64,000 nt of DNA from Paraburkholderia polaris (GTDB lineage: Bacteria > Pseudomonadota > Gammaproteobacteria > Burkholderiales > Burkholderiaceae): the NCBI RefSeq assembly GCF_012927345.1, contig NZ_JABBGJ010000008.1, positions 62,001-126,000 of the forward strand, in the 5' to 3' direction. This document shows positions 36,502 to 45,067 of the stretch, one piece after another. The position numbers and the translations under genes are program-made. The notes below the pieces were generated by a model that was given only the letters and a program-made list of their open reading frames with translations, had not been told where the DNA came from and ran no database searches. The first letter of the stretch is position 1; every line of letters begins with the position of its first letter.

Positions 36502-37548
36502 ATGTCTACTGTTACTACCTATCCTGGCGTTTATATCGAAGAAGACGCATCGTCGTCTGTTCCAGTCAAACCTGCCGCCACGGCTGTACCGATGATTGCA
36601 ATGGACGGATGGACGAATACGGTAATGAGATTCAATAGCTACCTCGATTTTATTCAAGCTATTGGTGGCGAATTTAAAGATAAAGACGATAACGTTCGCT
36701 CGCTAAGAGCGTATTTCGAGAATGGCGGTGGACCGTGTTACGCAGTTAATCGCGCACAAATAGCAGACGCGGTACCTCAGTATGACGACATCACGCTAAT
36801 TGTCGCGGCAGCGCGGGATATCACGTCCGCCGTAGCCGAGCTTTGCCAGCCAGGCTCAGGAATATTTGCAATCCTGGACGGCCCTGCTACAGAAATTACG
36901 GGTAGTGGCGCCGCCGACAACTACCCTGCCACGGCCCAGGCCGCAGTTTACTACCCGTGGCTAGGGGTAGACTGGTCGACCACTGCTATTGCTCCCAGCG
37001 CCGTGGCGGCGGGCCTTTATTGCCAATCGGACCGCACACGCGGCGTATGGAAAGCGCCCGCGAATATTTCGATCGCAAGCAATTACAAGCCTTTGTTTAA
37101 AGTCAGCGACGATTTACAGGGGCAATACAATCAGGGCAAAGCGATCAACATGATCCGTGATCTCGACGGACGGGGTCCTGTGATATGGGGCGCACGCACC
37201 CTGGAAGATAGTGACGACTGGCGCTATATCTCTGTACGGCGCCTGTTCAATAGCGCGGAGCGGGATATTAAAAGCGCAATGCAGCCGATGGTGTTCGAGC
37301 CCAATAACTCGCCGACTTGGGAGAAGGTGCGTAGCGCCGTCACCAATTATCTGCATAGCCTCTGGCGGCAGGGCGCGCTGCTCGGCGCAACCGGAAAAGA
37401 TGCCTATTTCGTGGCGATCGGCGAAGGCACATCGATGACCGCTGATGACATCGCGCAAGGAAAAATGATTGTCAAAGTGGGCATGGCGGCGGTCCGCCCG
37501 GCTGAATTTATCATCTTGGAGTTTACTCAAAACGTCGCCGCCGGTTGA
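36502..37548 (+). CDS. Orphan contractile-tail sheath protein 2 (short, Afp2/Pvc2-size)
   Basis: This 348-residue paralogue of the sheath at 30078 has the exact hallmark opening TVTTYPGVYIEEDASSSV, SDRTRGVWKAPANI near residue 176 and a sheath C-terminal domain. The 28-residue block W229-I256 is identical in both copies, and the last 40 residues are nearly so (DDIAQGKMIV then VGMA and RPAEFII), while the N-terminal 150 residues differ much more. The start at 36502 gives the family N-terminus; the ORF extends 14 codons upstream. No other tail gene lies nearby, and it is followed by pglL in convergent orientation. Confidence 0.9.
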   Translation: MSTVTTYPGVYIEEDASSSVPVKPAATAVPMIAMDGWTNTVMRFNSYLDFIQAIGGEFKDKDDNVRSLRAYFENGGGPCYAVNRAQIADAVPQYDDITLIVAAARDITSAVAELCQPGSGIFAILDGPATEITGSGAADNYPATAQAAVYYPWLGVDWSTTAIAPSAVAAGLYCQSDRTRGVWKAPANISIASNYKPLFKVSDDLQGQYNQGKAINMIRDLDGRGPVIWGARTLEDSDDWRYISVRRLFNSAERDIKSAMQPMVFEPNNSPTWEKVRSAVTNYLHSLWRQGALLGATGKDAYFVAIGEGTSMTADDIAQGKMIVKVGMAAVRPAEFIILEFTQNVAAG

Positions 37549-37602
37549 CCCGGTGAGGCCTCTTTCCGGGCGCATCAATGCGCCCGGACAAGGCGTCGCC
37601 AG

Positions 37603-39387
37603 TCAATCCTCGTCGCTGTCATCGTCCTGGTTGACGTCGCCCGGAGGCATGCCGTAGCGCTTGACCAGTTCCGCCTTGAAACCGGCCAGCGTCTTCTGCT
37701 CGTCGCACAGCTCATACACATAGGCCAACTGCGACGGCCAGTCCTTCAACTCCTGAGCAAAGATCTTCAGGCGCTCGACGGTATCGAACGCCCCCGCCGT
37801 ATCGCCGCTCAGTGCCTGCAGCACCGCGTACCGGCGCAGCACGGTTTCACCCGGCAGCAGCGCGATTGCCTGCTTGTGCATGGCGAGCTTGTGTTGCAGG
37901 TTCATCGAATTCATGGGCTCCAGCGTCGCGAGGCCGTATTCTCCCCATGCCTGGAAGAGGAACGACGGGTCCGCGCGATACTGCTCGGCAGGACGCGAGC
38001 CGTAATACAGCACCTCGGCGCGCGCGTAATCCTTGAACACCGGATACAGCGCGGCCAGCCCGCCGAACACGACCACCACGAACGCGCCGAACGACAGGCG
38101 GCCAGGCACGAGGCGCAGCGGCCGTGTCTCGAGCAACCCGAACACGAACATCGCCGGCAGCAGGAAGAACATATACTGCTGCGGATACTCGACCAGCGCG
38201 TGCATGACCAGCACGCCGATCAGCGCGACGCCGAACACGCGCGCGGCGCTCTGCGGCGCGCGGACCACGCGCACCAGCCACGTGATCAGGCCGAACAGCA
38301 TGATCGCGAGACCGATCAAGCCGGTTTTCGCGAGCAGGTCGATGAAGATGTCGTGAGAATTATTGGCAATCTCGACGCCGCCCAGCGACTTCACATACTC
38401 GAACTGGTAGCTCGGAAACTCACCCCAGCCGACACCCAGCAGCGGATGCGTCTTGAACATCGTCCAACCGTATTTCCACAGCGCAAGGCGCGGCGCGATC
38501 TGGCCGGCGTCCTTGAAACGCTCAGCCGCCGACTGCCCAAGTTCCAGGTGGTAGTGCACATTGGCCCAGCGGATCAATGCGTTGACGACGAAGAACAGCA
38601 CCGCCAAAGCGATCGGGATCAGCCATTCGCGATTGCTGCGGCGAAGGAGCGGCTGACTGCGCATCTGCGCAAAGGCCATCCAGAAACCCGCCACCACGAT
38701 CACGCCCATCTGCAGCCAGGGGCCGCGCGACACGGTCAGTGCAAGCCCAATGGCGAAAATCGTCGACACGAGCAGCCAGATGCTGACGGCTAGGCGGCGG
38801 GTCTGCACGAGGAACAGCGCACCCGCCATCGCGAATGCTATATAGGTGGCGAGGTGGTTCGCCTGCGCCATATTGCCGAACGGCCGACGCTCGACGGTCA
38901 CGTTATAGGCGACAACCAGCGGCGACACGCGCGTTTCGAGGTGAAACAGCTGGATCACCTGGCAGAACACTGCAAACAGGCCGCCGACGATCAACGCCCC
39001 GGCGGCCCAGCGCAGCGCAGTTTCGTTCAGCTTGGCGCGTGTGAAACCGTAGCCGGCATGCGTCGCCATGAGTGCAGCGAGCAGATAACCGCCGCCGAGC
39101 CAGTTCATCGACGGCTGCGAGACCGGCAGCAGCACCGACTGCGCCACCAGCACCAGCCCGAACAGCAACGGCACCAGCGCGACAACCGGCGACGCGAACG
39201 TCACGCGCGGCGTGGCCGTCCACACCAGCAGCACGACGCCCGCGCCCGTCAGCAGATACAGCGCGAGCGCCGTAAATTCAGCGTAGAAGGTCGGAATCGG
39301 ATACGTGTGGTTGACGACTGCATAAGGCAGCACCAACGCGAGAGCCAACAGAATGAGAGACAGGTAGCGCGCAAATGGGGTGGGCAT
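37603..39387 (-). CDS. pglL: PglL-type protein O-oligosaccharyltransferase (Wzy/O-antigen ligase family)
   Basis: This 594-residue membrane protein has about 12-14 helices and the Wzy_C ligase signature with the histidine loop near NNSHDIFIDLLAKTGLIGLA (about residue 345). A C-terminal soluble segment (about 430-590) resembles the tail of Burkholderia PglL rather than WaaL. PglL transfers lipid-linked glycan to Ser/Thr of exported proteins, including pilin. A prepilin gene lies upstream on the same strand, separated only by a group II intron, which supports the pilin-glycosylation role. The last residues are very acidic (DVNQDDDSDED). Confidence 0.82.
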   Translation of the reverse strand: MPTPFARYLSLILLALALVLPYAVVNHTYPIPTFYAEFTALALYLLTGAGVVLLVWTATPRVTFASPVVALVPLLFGLVLVAQSVLLPVSQPSMNWLGGGYLLAALMATHAGYGFTRAKLNETALRWAAGALIVGGLFAVFCQVIQLFHLETRVSPLVVAYNVTVERRPFGNMAQANHLATYIAFAMAGALFLVQTRRLAVSIWLLVSTIFAIGLALTVSRGPWLQMGVIVVAGFWMAFAQMRSQPLLRRSNREWLIPIALAVLFFVVNALIRWANVHYHLELGQSAAERFKDAGQIAPRLALWKYGWTMFKTHPLLGVGWGEFPSYQFEYVKSLGGVEIANNSHDIFIDLLAKTGLIGLAIMLFGLITWLVRVVRAPQSAARVFGVALIGVLVMHALVEYPQQYMFFLLPAMFVFGLLETRPLRLVPGRLSFGAFVVVVFGGLAALYPVFKDYARAEVLYYGSRPAEQYRADPSFLFQAWGEYGLATLEPMNSMNLQHKLAMHKQAIALLPGETVLRRYAVLQALSGDTAGAFDTVERLKIFAQELKDWPSQLAYVYELCDEQKTLAGFKAELVKRYGMPPGDVNQDDDSDED

Positions 39388-39449
39388 CGAGTAACCGGTG
39401 GGCGTCAGGTAGGGTAGCCCCCCTTCCTTGCGGAAGAGGGGCCCCCTAA

Positions 39450-39483
39450 GAACCGTACGTGCGAGTTTCCCCGCATACGGCTC
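39450..39483 (-). ncRNA. Group II intron domain V
   Basis: This 34-nt hairpin on the minus strand reads GAGCCGTATGC, GGGGAAACTC, GCACGTACGGTTC, matching the catalytic domain V pattern with its GAAA tetraloop. It is followed by a longer domain VI stem (CCCCTCTTCC, GCAA, GGAAGGGG). It supports an intact ribozyme. Confidence 0.85.
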
Positions 39484-39513
39484 AAGCCTACATATTTCTT
39501 TTACAAAGCCCCG

Positions 39514-41220
39514 TCAGTGCAACGACGGAGCCGGCTTAGTTACCACAAGTTTACCAACGTGTACCTGCCGGTGGCAGTCGGGGTGTAGCAAAACCCTGTT
39601 GGACAGAGCGTCGGTCCCGCCATGCATCCGATATTCCAGATGATGGTCGTGCCAACTTGTCTCGTTCGTCAGAGCCCAGCCACAGTGCGCACACAATCCG
39701 CCCTGTGACTTGTACAGCGCCACCCATTGCTTGCGATAGCGCATCGAGTACTCCATGCGATCCTGCCGCAATTGCTCGCTGTACTGCTCCCACATTGGAT
39801 CAAAAGGATTGAATTCCCCTTTGACCTTCCTGTGGCGCCTGATGTCCGTACCGCTGATCTGGTACAACTCAAGCAAACCCTTGCTGCCGTCCTCTTGAAC
39901 TACGGGAGCGGCGAACACCCAATGCCGATTGCCAATCGAGTGAAAATACTTCCGTCTCACCCACTCGGCGCTCTTCTGTGGATGCCTCCGCTTCGACCAC
40001 CGCCAGAGTCGATAAAACACCAACGACTCCATACGGCTATACGCCTGCTTGGCAACTACGGGGCTGTGATATTGCGCCCACCCTCGTAGCATCGGATTCA
40101 GCAGTCGGATCAGCTCCTCCTGCTTTACCGCCTTGTGACCGCTGATCGTATCCGCCACCTTGCGGTAGAACGTCTGCACGTTCTTCCTGCTCGGCTTGAT
40201 GAGTAGCGTCCCCGAGTACTTACGGAAATTCCACCCAAGGAAATCAAAGCCTTCGTCAATGCGGACGATCCGGGTTTTCTCCTCCGATAGTTGCAGTCCC
40301 CGTGTTTCAAGGAAGTCTTCTATCCAAGGCCGGACTTCCTGTTCCAGCACCTCTTTCGAGTCACCGGTGATAACGAAGTCGTCCGCGTATCGCACCACAT
40401 TTACTTTCAGCTTCTTCGCTTTCCCGATCCCAAATTTCGCACCAAGGTGCGCAATCAGTTCACGTTCCAGCCCGTTCAGCGTCACGTTTGCCAGCGTCGG
40501 GGAAATGATGCCTCCCTGCGGCGTACCGGCCTCCGTCGCCTGTAGCTGCCCTTTGTAAATCAGGCCAGCCTTCAGCCATTTGCGGAGGATCACGATGTCC
40601 ATCGGGACATGGTTTTCCAGCCACTTATGGTTGATGTGGTCAAAGCATCCCTTGATATCCGCCTCAAGTACCCATTGCGCTGAACTGCGACGGGCCATGA
40701 CAACGAAAATTTGAGACATGGCATCAGCCGTCGAACGGTTGAGCCTGAACCCATAGGAGTTCGGGTCACTCGTCGACTCTGCTACCGGCTCCAAGCCCAG
40801 CAGATACAAGGCTTGCATCGCCCTGTCCCGCATGGTCGGAATGCCCAGAGGGCGCTCCTTCCCATTGGCTTTGGGGATAAAGACCCTCCGTAAAGGCAGA
40901 GGCTTATATCCATGCCGCTTCAACCTGCCGACAGCAAGCCATCGGCGTTCAGGCGAGTCCCATAGCTCGCGATCGACTCCAGCCGTTCGCGCACCCTGGT
41001 TCTGCGTAACACGTCGCACCGCATACAGCTTTGCGGACAACGTGCGGGTCAGCATCCGTTGCAAGGCTTTCACCCTGCGCCAGTTACCTTCCCGCGTCGC
41101 CTTCGCAATTCGAATCTGCATCCCTCTCACGTTCCGCTCAACTCGGCGCCAATCGATGGCGTGCCAATTGTCCGGCGCGTGGGAAAGCGCAGATCCGGTC
41201 TTTCGACCAGATACTTTCAT
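39514..41220 (-). CDS. ltrA: Group II intron reverse transcriptase/maturase with HNH endonuclease
   Basis: This 568-residue intron-encoded protein has reverse-transcriptase blocks with catalytic YADD at residues 278-281 (NVVRYADDFVITG), a maturase X domain around residues 330-440 (LNPMLRGWAQYHSPV) and a C-terminal HNH endonuclease (CAHCG, DHHLEYRMHGG, HPDCHRQVH) at about 513-557. It assists splicing and drives retrohoming by target-primed reverse transcription. The frame is intact and long enough for full function. It is located within intron domain IV. The ltrA symbol denotes the family. Confidence 0.92.
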   Translation of the reverse strand: MKVSGRKTGSALSHAPDNWHAIDWRRVERNVRGMQIRIAKATREGNWRRVKALQRMLTRTLSAKLYAVRRVTQNQGARTAGVDRELWDSPERRWLAVGRLKRHGYKPLPLRRVFIPKANGKERPLGIPTMRDRAMQALYLLGLEPVAESTSDPNSYGFRLNRSTADAMSQIFVVMARRSSAQWVLEADIKGCFDHINHKWLENHVPMDIVILRKWLKAGLIYKGQLQATEAGTPQGGIISPTLANVTLNGLERELIAHLGAKFGIGKAKKLKVNVVRYADDFVITGDSKEVLEQEVRPWIEDFLETRGLQLSEEKTRIVRIDEGFDFLGWNFRKYSGTLLIKPSRKNVQTFYRKVADTISGHKAVKQEELIRLLNPMLRGWAQYHSPVVAKQAYSRMESLVFYRLWRWSKRRHPQKSAEWVRRKYFHSIGNRHWVFAAPVVQEDGSKGLLELYQISGTDIRRHRKVKGEFNPFDPMWEQYSEQLRQDRMEYSMRYRKQWVALYKSQGGLCAHCGWALTNETSWHDHHLEYRMHGGTDALSNRVLLHPDCHRQVHVGKLVVTKPAPSLH

Positions 41221-42290
41221 GCTGCTCTCCTACCTTGGATTAGATCCCCGGCAGAAGGCGCATCTCCCCCAGCGGGGAAGACACACCCCGCTGGGGAACA
41301 ACAGACACCTCAATATGAGCGCATGCACTCACATCTCGGACAAACTCCTCAATACGGGCGCATGCGCCCGCATCTAACCAAGTGACAGAGGGTAGTCAGC
41401 CGTCTTGCGACGGTAGACCAGACGGAAGTCTGCCCGCTTTCGCGTGGGATGATGTTCCAACCCCTATCCGGACCGTTACAGCCCGACCTTCGCTTTTTCC
41501 GTCCTCCCATACCTGCACAATCAACAGCGTTCCTTGCGGTTCGCTTGCCAGCCTGACTGCGCTGGCAACCATACAGGCTTACCACGTTCCCGGCATGTCA
41601 CACGACTGACGTAGGTTCTGCCTCTTCCCCGGTGGCTAAGTGACGACGTAATCCGACGGTTGAGCGGATTAACCAGCCACGTACCTTTTGGTTAGAGCCC
41701 AATATTCAAGCAGCTTTGGCTCCTCAGTGCTTACGAGGTTTATCAGCAGTTCACTTACGTTAACCCTATCAGCCAGCCTAGCTCCTCAACCCCCTTGCTG
41801 CTGGGAGTATCCAGATCGCTCCTCGCGGAATCAATCTGCCCGAAACATCCGGGGGCTACATTGTCAGAAGAGCTTCACACCCCACCGTTACCAGTGACGC
41901 ATGTCTTCCTAGGCTACTGCTGGTCGTACAGCAGGTTCACTTCCTCACCCAGACATCGGGCGAGGCAAAACAATGACACACCGAGCTTTCGCTCGTATCG
42001 GTTTGCGAATCCATTGCCGTTGAAAGCGCAGGAATTGCACACGACATCCCGCCTGGTCGGCGGAGATGAAGCCGCTGACTGGGCGGGACCTGACGGTAAT
42101 CAGGTCAATACAATGCGATTCTCCGGCTAGACAAGCCCGGGTCACGCTTCACAAAATATGGGGTGTAGTCCAGAAGGACCACACACTCAGCTACTAGAAA
42201 TTGCCCCCGAAGGGACCTAAAGCACATCTACCGCAGTCGATGCTCGTAACGTGAGCTAACGGACACGAGCGTGCGTGTCGCACCAACCGG

Positions 42291-42330
42291 CGCACTATAC
42301 AAAAAAATTCTCCTGCTGTGCGCCGGCTGG
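42291..42330. repeat. 9-bp inverted repeat next to the intron 5' insertion point
   Basis: On the minus strand CCGGCGCAC precedes a T-rich stretch (AGAATTTTTTTG) and GTGCGCCGG, a perfect 9-bp pair. It lies downstream of the pilin stop and abuts the intron 5' end. If the intron starts at 42283 the whole stem is exonic. Confidence 0.6.
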
Positions 42331-42398
42331 GCTGAAATATCCCGAAAATCAGCCTTTTACGTTCGGATAACAACTCACCCGCTCGTCCGCCCCATTGC

Positions 42399-43022
42399 TT
42401 ACGAGCGGCACTCCGGTGGTGCGAGATTCGACGGCAAGGACGGCGCATCGGCAGGTGCGGGCCCGGCACCTGGCGCAGGCAACGAGGAGGCCGTTTTGCC
42501 GCCGGCAAAACACTCCCAGGTGACCGCGCCCGCCTGCACGGCGCCCTTGCTCAAGGCGATCCGCGCAGTCGGCGCCTCGGCATTGTCCGGCACCGAGGGC
42601 ACCAGGGTCAGCGTGTTCGAACCGGCTGGCGCGACGCGTGTCGTGAAGGCGACGGTGATCTGACCGGTGTCATCGTCGACATGAACGGATTCGACGTTGC
42701 GGGTGGCAGGCGGTGACGCATAACCGCCGCCGAACGCATTGCCACTCGCGGCGTTTTCGGACACCGCGAGCCGCGCGGATGCGGCCAGCGAGAGACCCTC
42801 CCCCACGCGGCTGCGGGCCAGATAGTCCTGATACGCCGGAATCGCATAGGCCGCGATGACGCCGACGATCGCCAGCACGATCATCAGCTCGATCAGCGTG
42901 AAACCGAAACTCAAGCAGCGGCAGGCACGTGCGAGCGGCGCGGTCCAGCGCGCTCGTTCGAACGTGTGCCGTGGGGAAAGCGTGGACTGTGAATAAGGGG
43001 AGTACGGCAAAGTAACGATCAT
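42399..43022 (-). CDS. Type IV pilin-like prepilin with Pro/Ala/Ser-rich C-terminus
   Basis: This 207-residue prepilin has the class III signal [20 protein letters not shown]; the peptidase site is after Gly at residue 40, so the leader is unusually long (40 residues). After the N-terminal helix ([17 protein letters not shown]) comes a globular domain with one Cys pair (C in TWECFAGG and the terminal PPECRS). The final 30 residues are Pro/Ala/Ser-rich ([18 protein letters not shown]), a composition typical of PglL O-glycosylation sites. An AGGAG precedes the ATG at 43022. pglL is downstream on the same strand beyond the intron. Confidence 0.85.
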   Translation of the reverse strand: MIVTLPYSPYSQSTLSPRHTFERARWTAPLARACRCLSFGFTLIELMIVLAIVGVIAAYAIPAYQDYLARSRVGEGLSLAASARLAVSENAASGNAFGGGYASPPATRNVESVHVDDDTGQITVAFTTRVAPAGSNTLTLVPSVPDNAEAPTARIALSKGAVQAGAVTWECFAGGKTASSLPAPGAGPAPADAPSLPSNLAPPECRS

Positions 43023-43040
43023 CGGCAGGCTCCTGAAACG

Positions 43041-43076
43041 AAAAACGCCTGCCCCTCGAATCGGGGACAGGCGTTT
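43041..43076 (-). terminator. Hairpin between terC and the pilin gene
   Basis: On the minus strand AAACGCCTG-CCCC pairs with GGGG-CAGGCGTTT around a short loop, followed by TTTTT. It lies just upstream of the pilin ribosome-binding site and probably terminates terC transcripts; it might also modulate pilin translation. Confidence 0.6.
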
Positions 43077-43224
43077 CAATCGTAGCCAGCGGTGCTCGTT
43101 CCACACAGTCAGCCGAATGGCTAACGTTGCGCTAGTGCGGCGGAGGTCGGTACAGGTGCGCTTATGTTCAGGCCACCACATCGTTGCCGTGGCGCGTCCG
43201 GCCACGGTTCAGGCTGAGTTCAGC

Positions 43225-43929
43225 TTAAGCCGCCGCGCGGTTGGCGTTGCGGCGCTTGAGCAGATAACCGAGGATCACGACGAACAGCGCGCCGGCGATG
43301 CTCATGCCGTACTCGGCCACCGGCGTATCGAGGATCGGCCAACGGTCGCCGGCCGGGTCATTGATGATCAGGCCACCCGCGATCCAGCCGAGCAGCGCGG
43401 CGCCGAGCGTGATGACGATCGGAAAGCGGTCGAGCAGCTTCAGCACCAACTGGCTGCCCCACACGATCAGCGGAATGCTCACCACCAGGCCGAAAATCAC
43501 CAGCGCGAGGCGATGTTCGGGGTCGGCCGCCTCGGCCGCGCCCGCAATGGCGATCACGTTGTCGAGGCTCATCACCGCATCCGCGATGATGATGGTCTTG
43601 ATCGCCGACATGAGCTTGTCGGCCGGCTTGATGTTCTCGTGGACGTCATGCGCGGGCGCCATCAGACGCACACCGATCCACAGCAGCAACAGGCCGCCGG
43701 CAAATTTCAGCAACGGCACGTCGAGCAGCGCCACGGCAAACGCAATCAGCGCCACGCGCAGCACAATCGCGCCGGCCGTGCCCCATAGCACGCCCTTGGT
43801 ACGCTGCTCAGCCGGCAGGTTGCGGCAGGCAAGCGCGATCACGACAGCATTGTCGCCACCCAGCAGGATGTCGATGACGATGATCTGAATGACTGCGCCC
43901 CAATGGAGCGTGGCGAAGAACTCGAGCAT
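43225..43929 (-). CDS. TerC-family membrane protein
   Basis: This 234-residue protein has seven hydrophobic segments of the TerC family. Conserved acidic residues in membrane helices include ILLGGDNAVVIALACR and MSLDNVIAIAGAAEA. TerC-type proteins such as Alx and YjbE export manganese or act with calcium stress responses; the ter tellurite genes are absent. The last 15 residues are basic (RRNANRAAA). It is followed by the pilin gene with a terminator between. Confidence 0.88.
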   Translation of the reverse strand: MLEFFATLHWGAVIQIIVIDILLGGDNAVVIALACRNLPAEQRTKGVLWGTAGAIVLRVALIAFAVALLDVPLLKFAGGLLLLWIGVRLMAPAHDVHENIKPADKLMSAIKTIIIADAVMSLDNVIAIAGAAEAADPEHRLALVIFGLVVSIPLIVWGSQLVLKLLDRFPIVITLGAALLGWIAGGLIINDPAGDRWPILDTPVAEYGMSIAGALFVVILGYLLKRRNANRAAA

Positions 43930-43967
43930 GAGCGAAAGAGTAAAAAGGAATCGGACGCGCGGGCAAT

Positions 43968-44002
43968 AAAAAAGCGGAGGAGTCTACACTCCCCCGCTTT
44001 TT
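43968..44002. terminator. Bidirectional-looking terminator after sucD
   Basis: AAAAAGCGG-GGGAGT pairs with ACTCC-TCCGCTTTTTT around GTAG (minus-strand reading), with A and T runs on both flanks. It lies 72 bp beyond the sucD stop, before terC. Confidence 0.8.
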
Positions 44003-44073
44003 AAGACTGCCTGCTCACGAAAGGGTTTCGTAAGCGTATCAAAAACGCGCCGTGACTGCGCGCGAATTTCGAT

Positions 44074-44955
44074 TTACAGCATCGCCTTCAGAAGACGCGC
44101 CATTTCCGACGGGTTCTTCGTGACCGTGATACCGCAAGCTTCCATGATTTCCAGCTTGGCTTCAGCCGTGTCCGCACCGCCCGAGATCAGCGCGCCGGCG
44201 TGGCCCATGCGCTTGCCCGGAGGCGCCGTAACACCAGCGATAAAGCCAACCACCGGCTTCTTCATGTTGTCCTTGATCCACTCCGCAGCGTTCGCTTCGT
44301 CCGGACCACCGATCTCGCCGATCATGATGACGGCGTCCGTTTCCGGATCGTCGTTGAACATCTTCATCACGTCGATGTGCTTCAGACCGTTGATCGGGTC
44401 GCCGCCAATACCGACTGCCGACGATTGGCCGAGGCCGATCGCCGTCAATTGGCCGACTGCTTCATACGTCAGCGTGCCCGAACGCGACACGACGCCGATG
44501 CGGCCCTTGCGGTGGATGTGACCCGGCATGATGCCGATCTTCAGCTCGTCCGGTGTGATCGTGCCCGGGCAGTTCGGTCCGAGCAGCAGCGTCTTGCTGT
44601 TCTTTGCGCGCATGCGTGCCTTGAGCTCGATCATGTCACGGACAGGAATGCCTTCCGTGATACAGATCGCCAGATCCAGGTCGGCTTCGACCGCTTCCCA
44701 GATCGCAGCAGCAGCGCCTGCCGGCGGAACGTAAATCACCGACACGGTCGCGCCCGTTTCAGCCTTGGCTTCAGCGACGCTTGCGTAGATAGGAATGCCT
44801 TCGAAATCTTCGCCGGCCTTCTTCGGGTTCACGCCTGCAACGTACGCTTCGCGGCCGTTTGCATATTCACGGCAAGCACGCGTATGGAACTGACCGGTCT
44901 TGCCGGTGATGCCCTGCGTGATGACCTTGGTGTCTTTGTTAATCAGAATCGACAT
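44074..44955 (-). CDS. sucD: Succinyl-CoA synthetase alpha subunit
   Basis: This 293-residue TCA-cycle subunit carries the CoA-binding Rossmann domain (NKDTKVITQGITGKTGQFHT) and the phosphohistidine segment GKRMGHAGALISGGADTAE near residue 250. The motif LLGPNCPGTITPDELKIG is standard. It follows sucC by 112 bp and ends the operon at a strong terminator. Length is typical. Confidence 0.97.
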   Translation of the reverse strand: MSILINKDTKVITQGITGKTGQFHTRACREYANGREAYVAGVNPKKAGEDFEGIPIYASVAEAKAETGATVSVIYVPPAGAAAAIWEAVEADLDLAICITEGIPVRDMIELKARMRAKNSKTLLLGPNCPGTITPDELKIGIMPGHIHRKGRIGVVSRSGTLTYEAVGQLTAIGLGQSSAVGIGGDPINGLKHIDVMKMFNDDPETDAVIMIGEIGGPDEANAAEWIKDNMKKPVVGFIAGVTAPPGKRMGHAGALISGGADTAEAKLEIMEACGITVTKNPSEMARLLKAML

Positions 44956-45067
44956 GTATTGACCTCTGTTCGTTTGGCGTCGCGCGGTTGCGCCGCGAGG
45001 CGGGATGTTCTCCGCCCGCGTCGCTCACGCGCCGCCATTCGTAATCCTGGTGAACGTCCCGGCAGGC

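Larger units (their letters stand above)
39409..42283 (-). mobile_element. Complete group II intron between the pilin and pglL genes
   Basis: A bacterial group II retro-intron of about 2.9 kb on the minus strand. The 5' end is placed at GTGCGAC (42283); GTGCGCC at 42295 is an alternative. Domains I-III occupy about 42283-41221 with extensive hairpins, the RT gene fills domain IV, and a 34-nt domain V and a domain VI stem follow. The 3' end is near 39409 after CTACCCTAC. It sits between pilin and pglL, which would otherwise be about 140 bp apart. All parts look intact, so it may be active. The class is chloroplast-like by the protein, but exact boundaries are inferred. Confidence 0.85.

Noticed and set aside
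30078..37548. Prophage or genomic island calling for the sheath region
   Set aside because: No integrase, capsid, terminase, lysis or other tail genes, no attachment-site duplication seen; the intervening genes are ordinary chromosomal genes.
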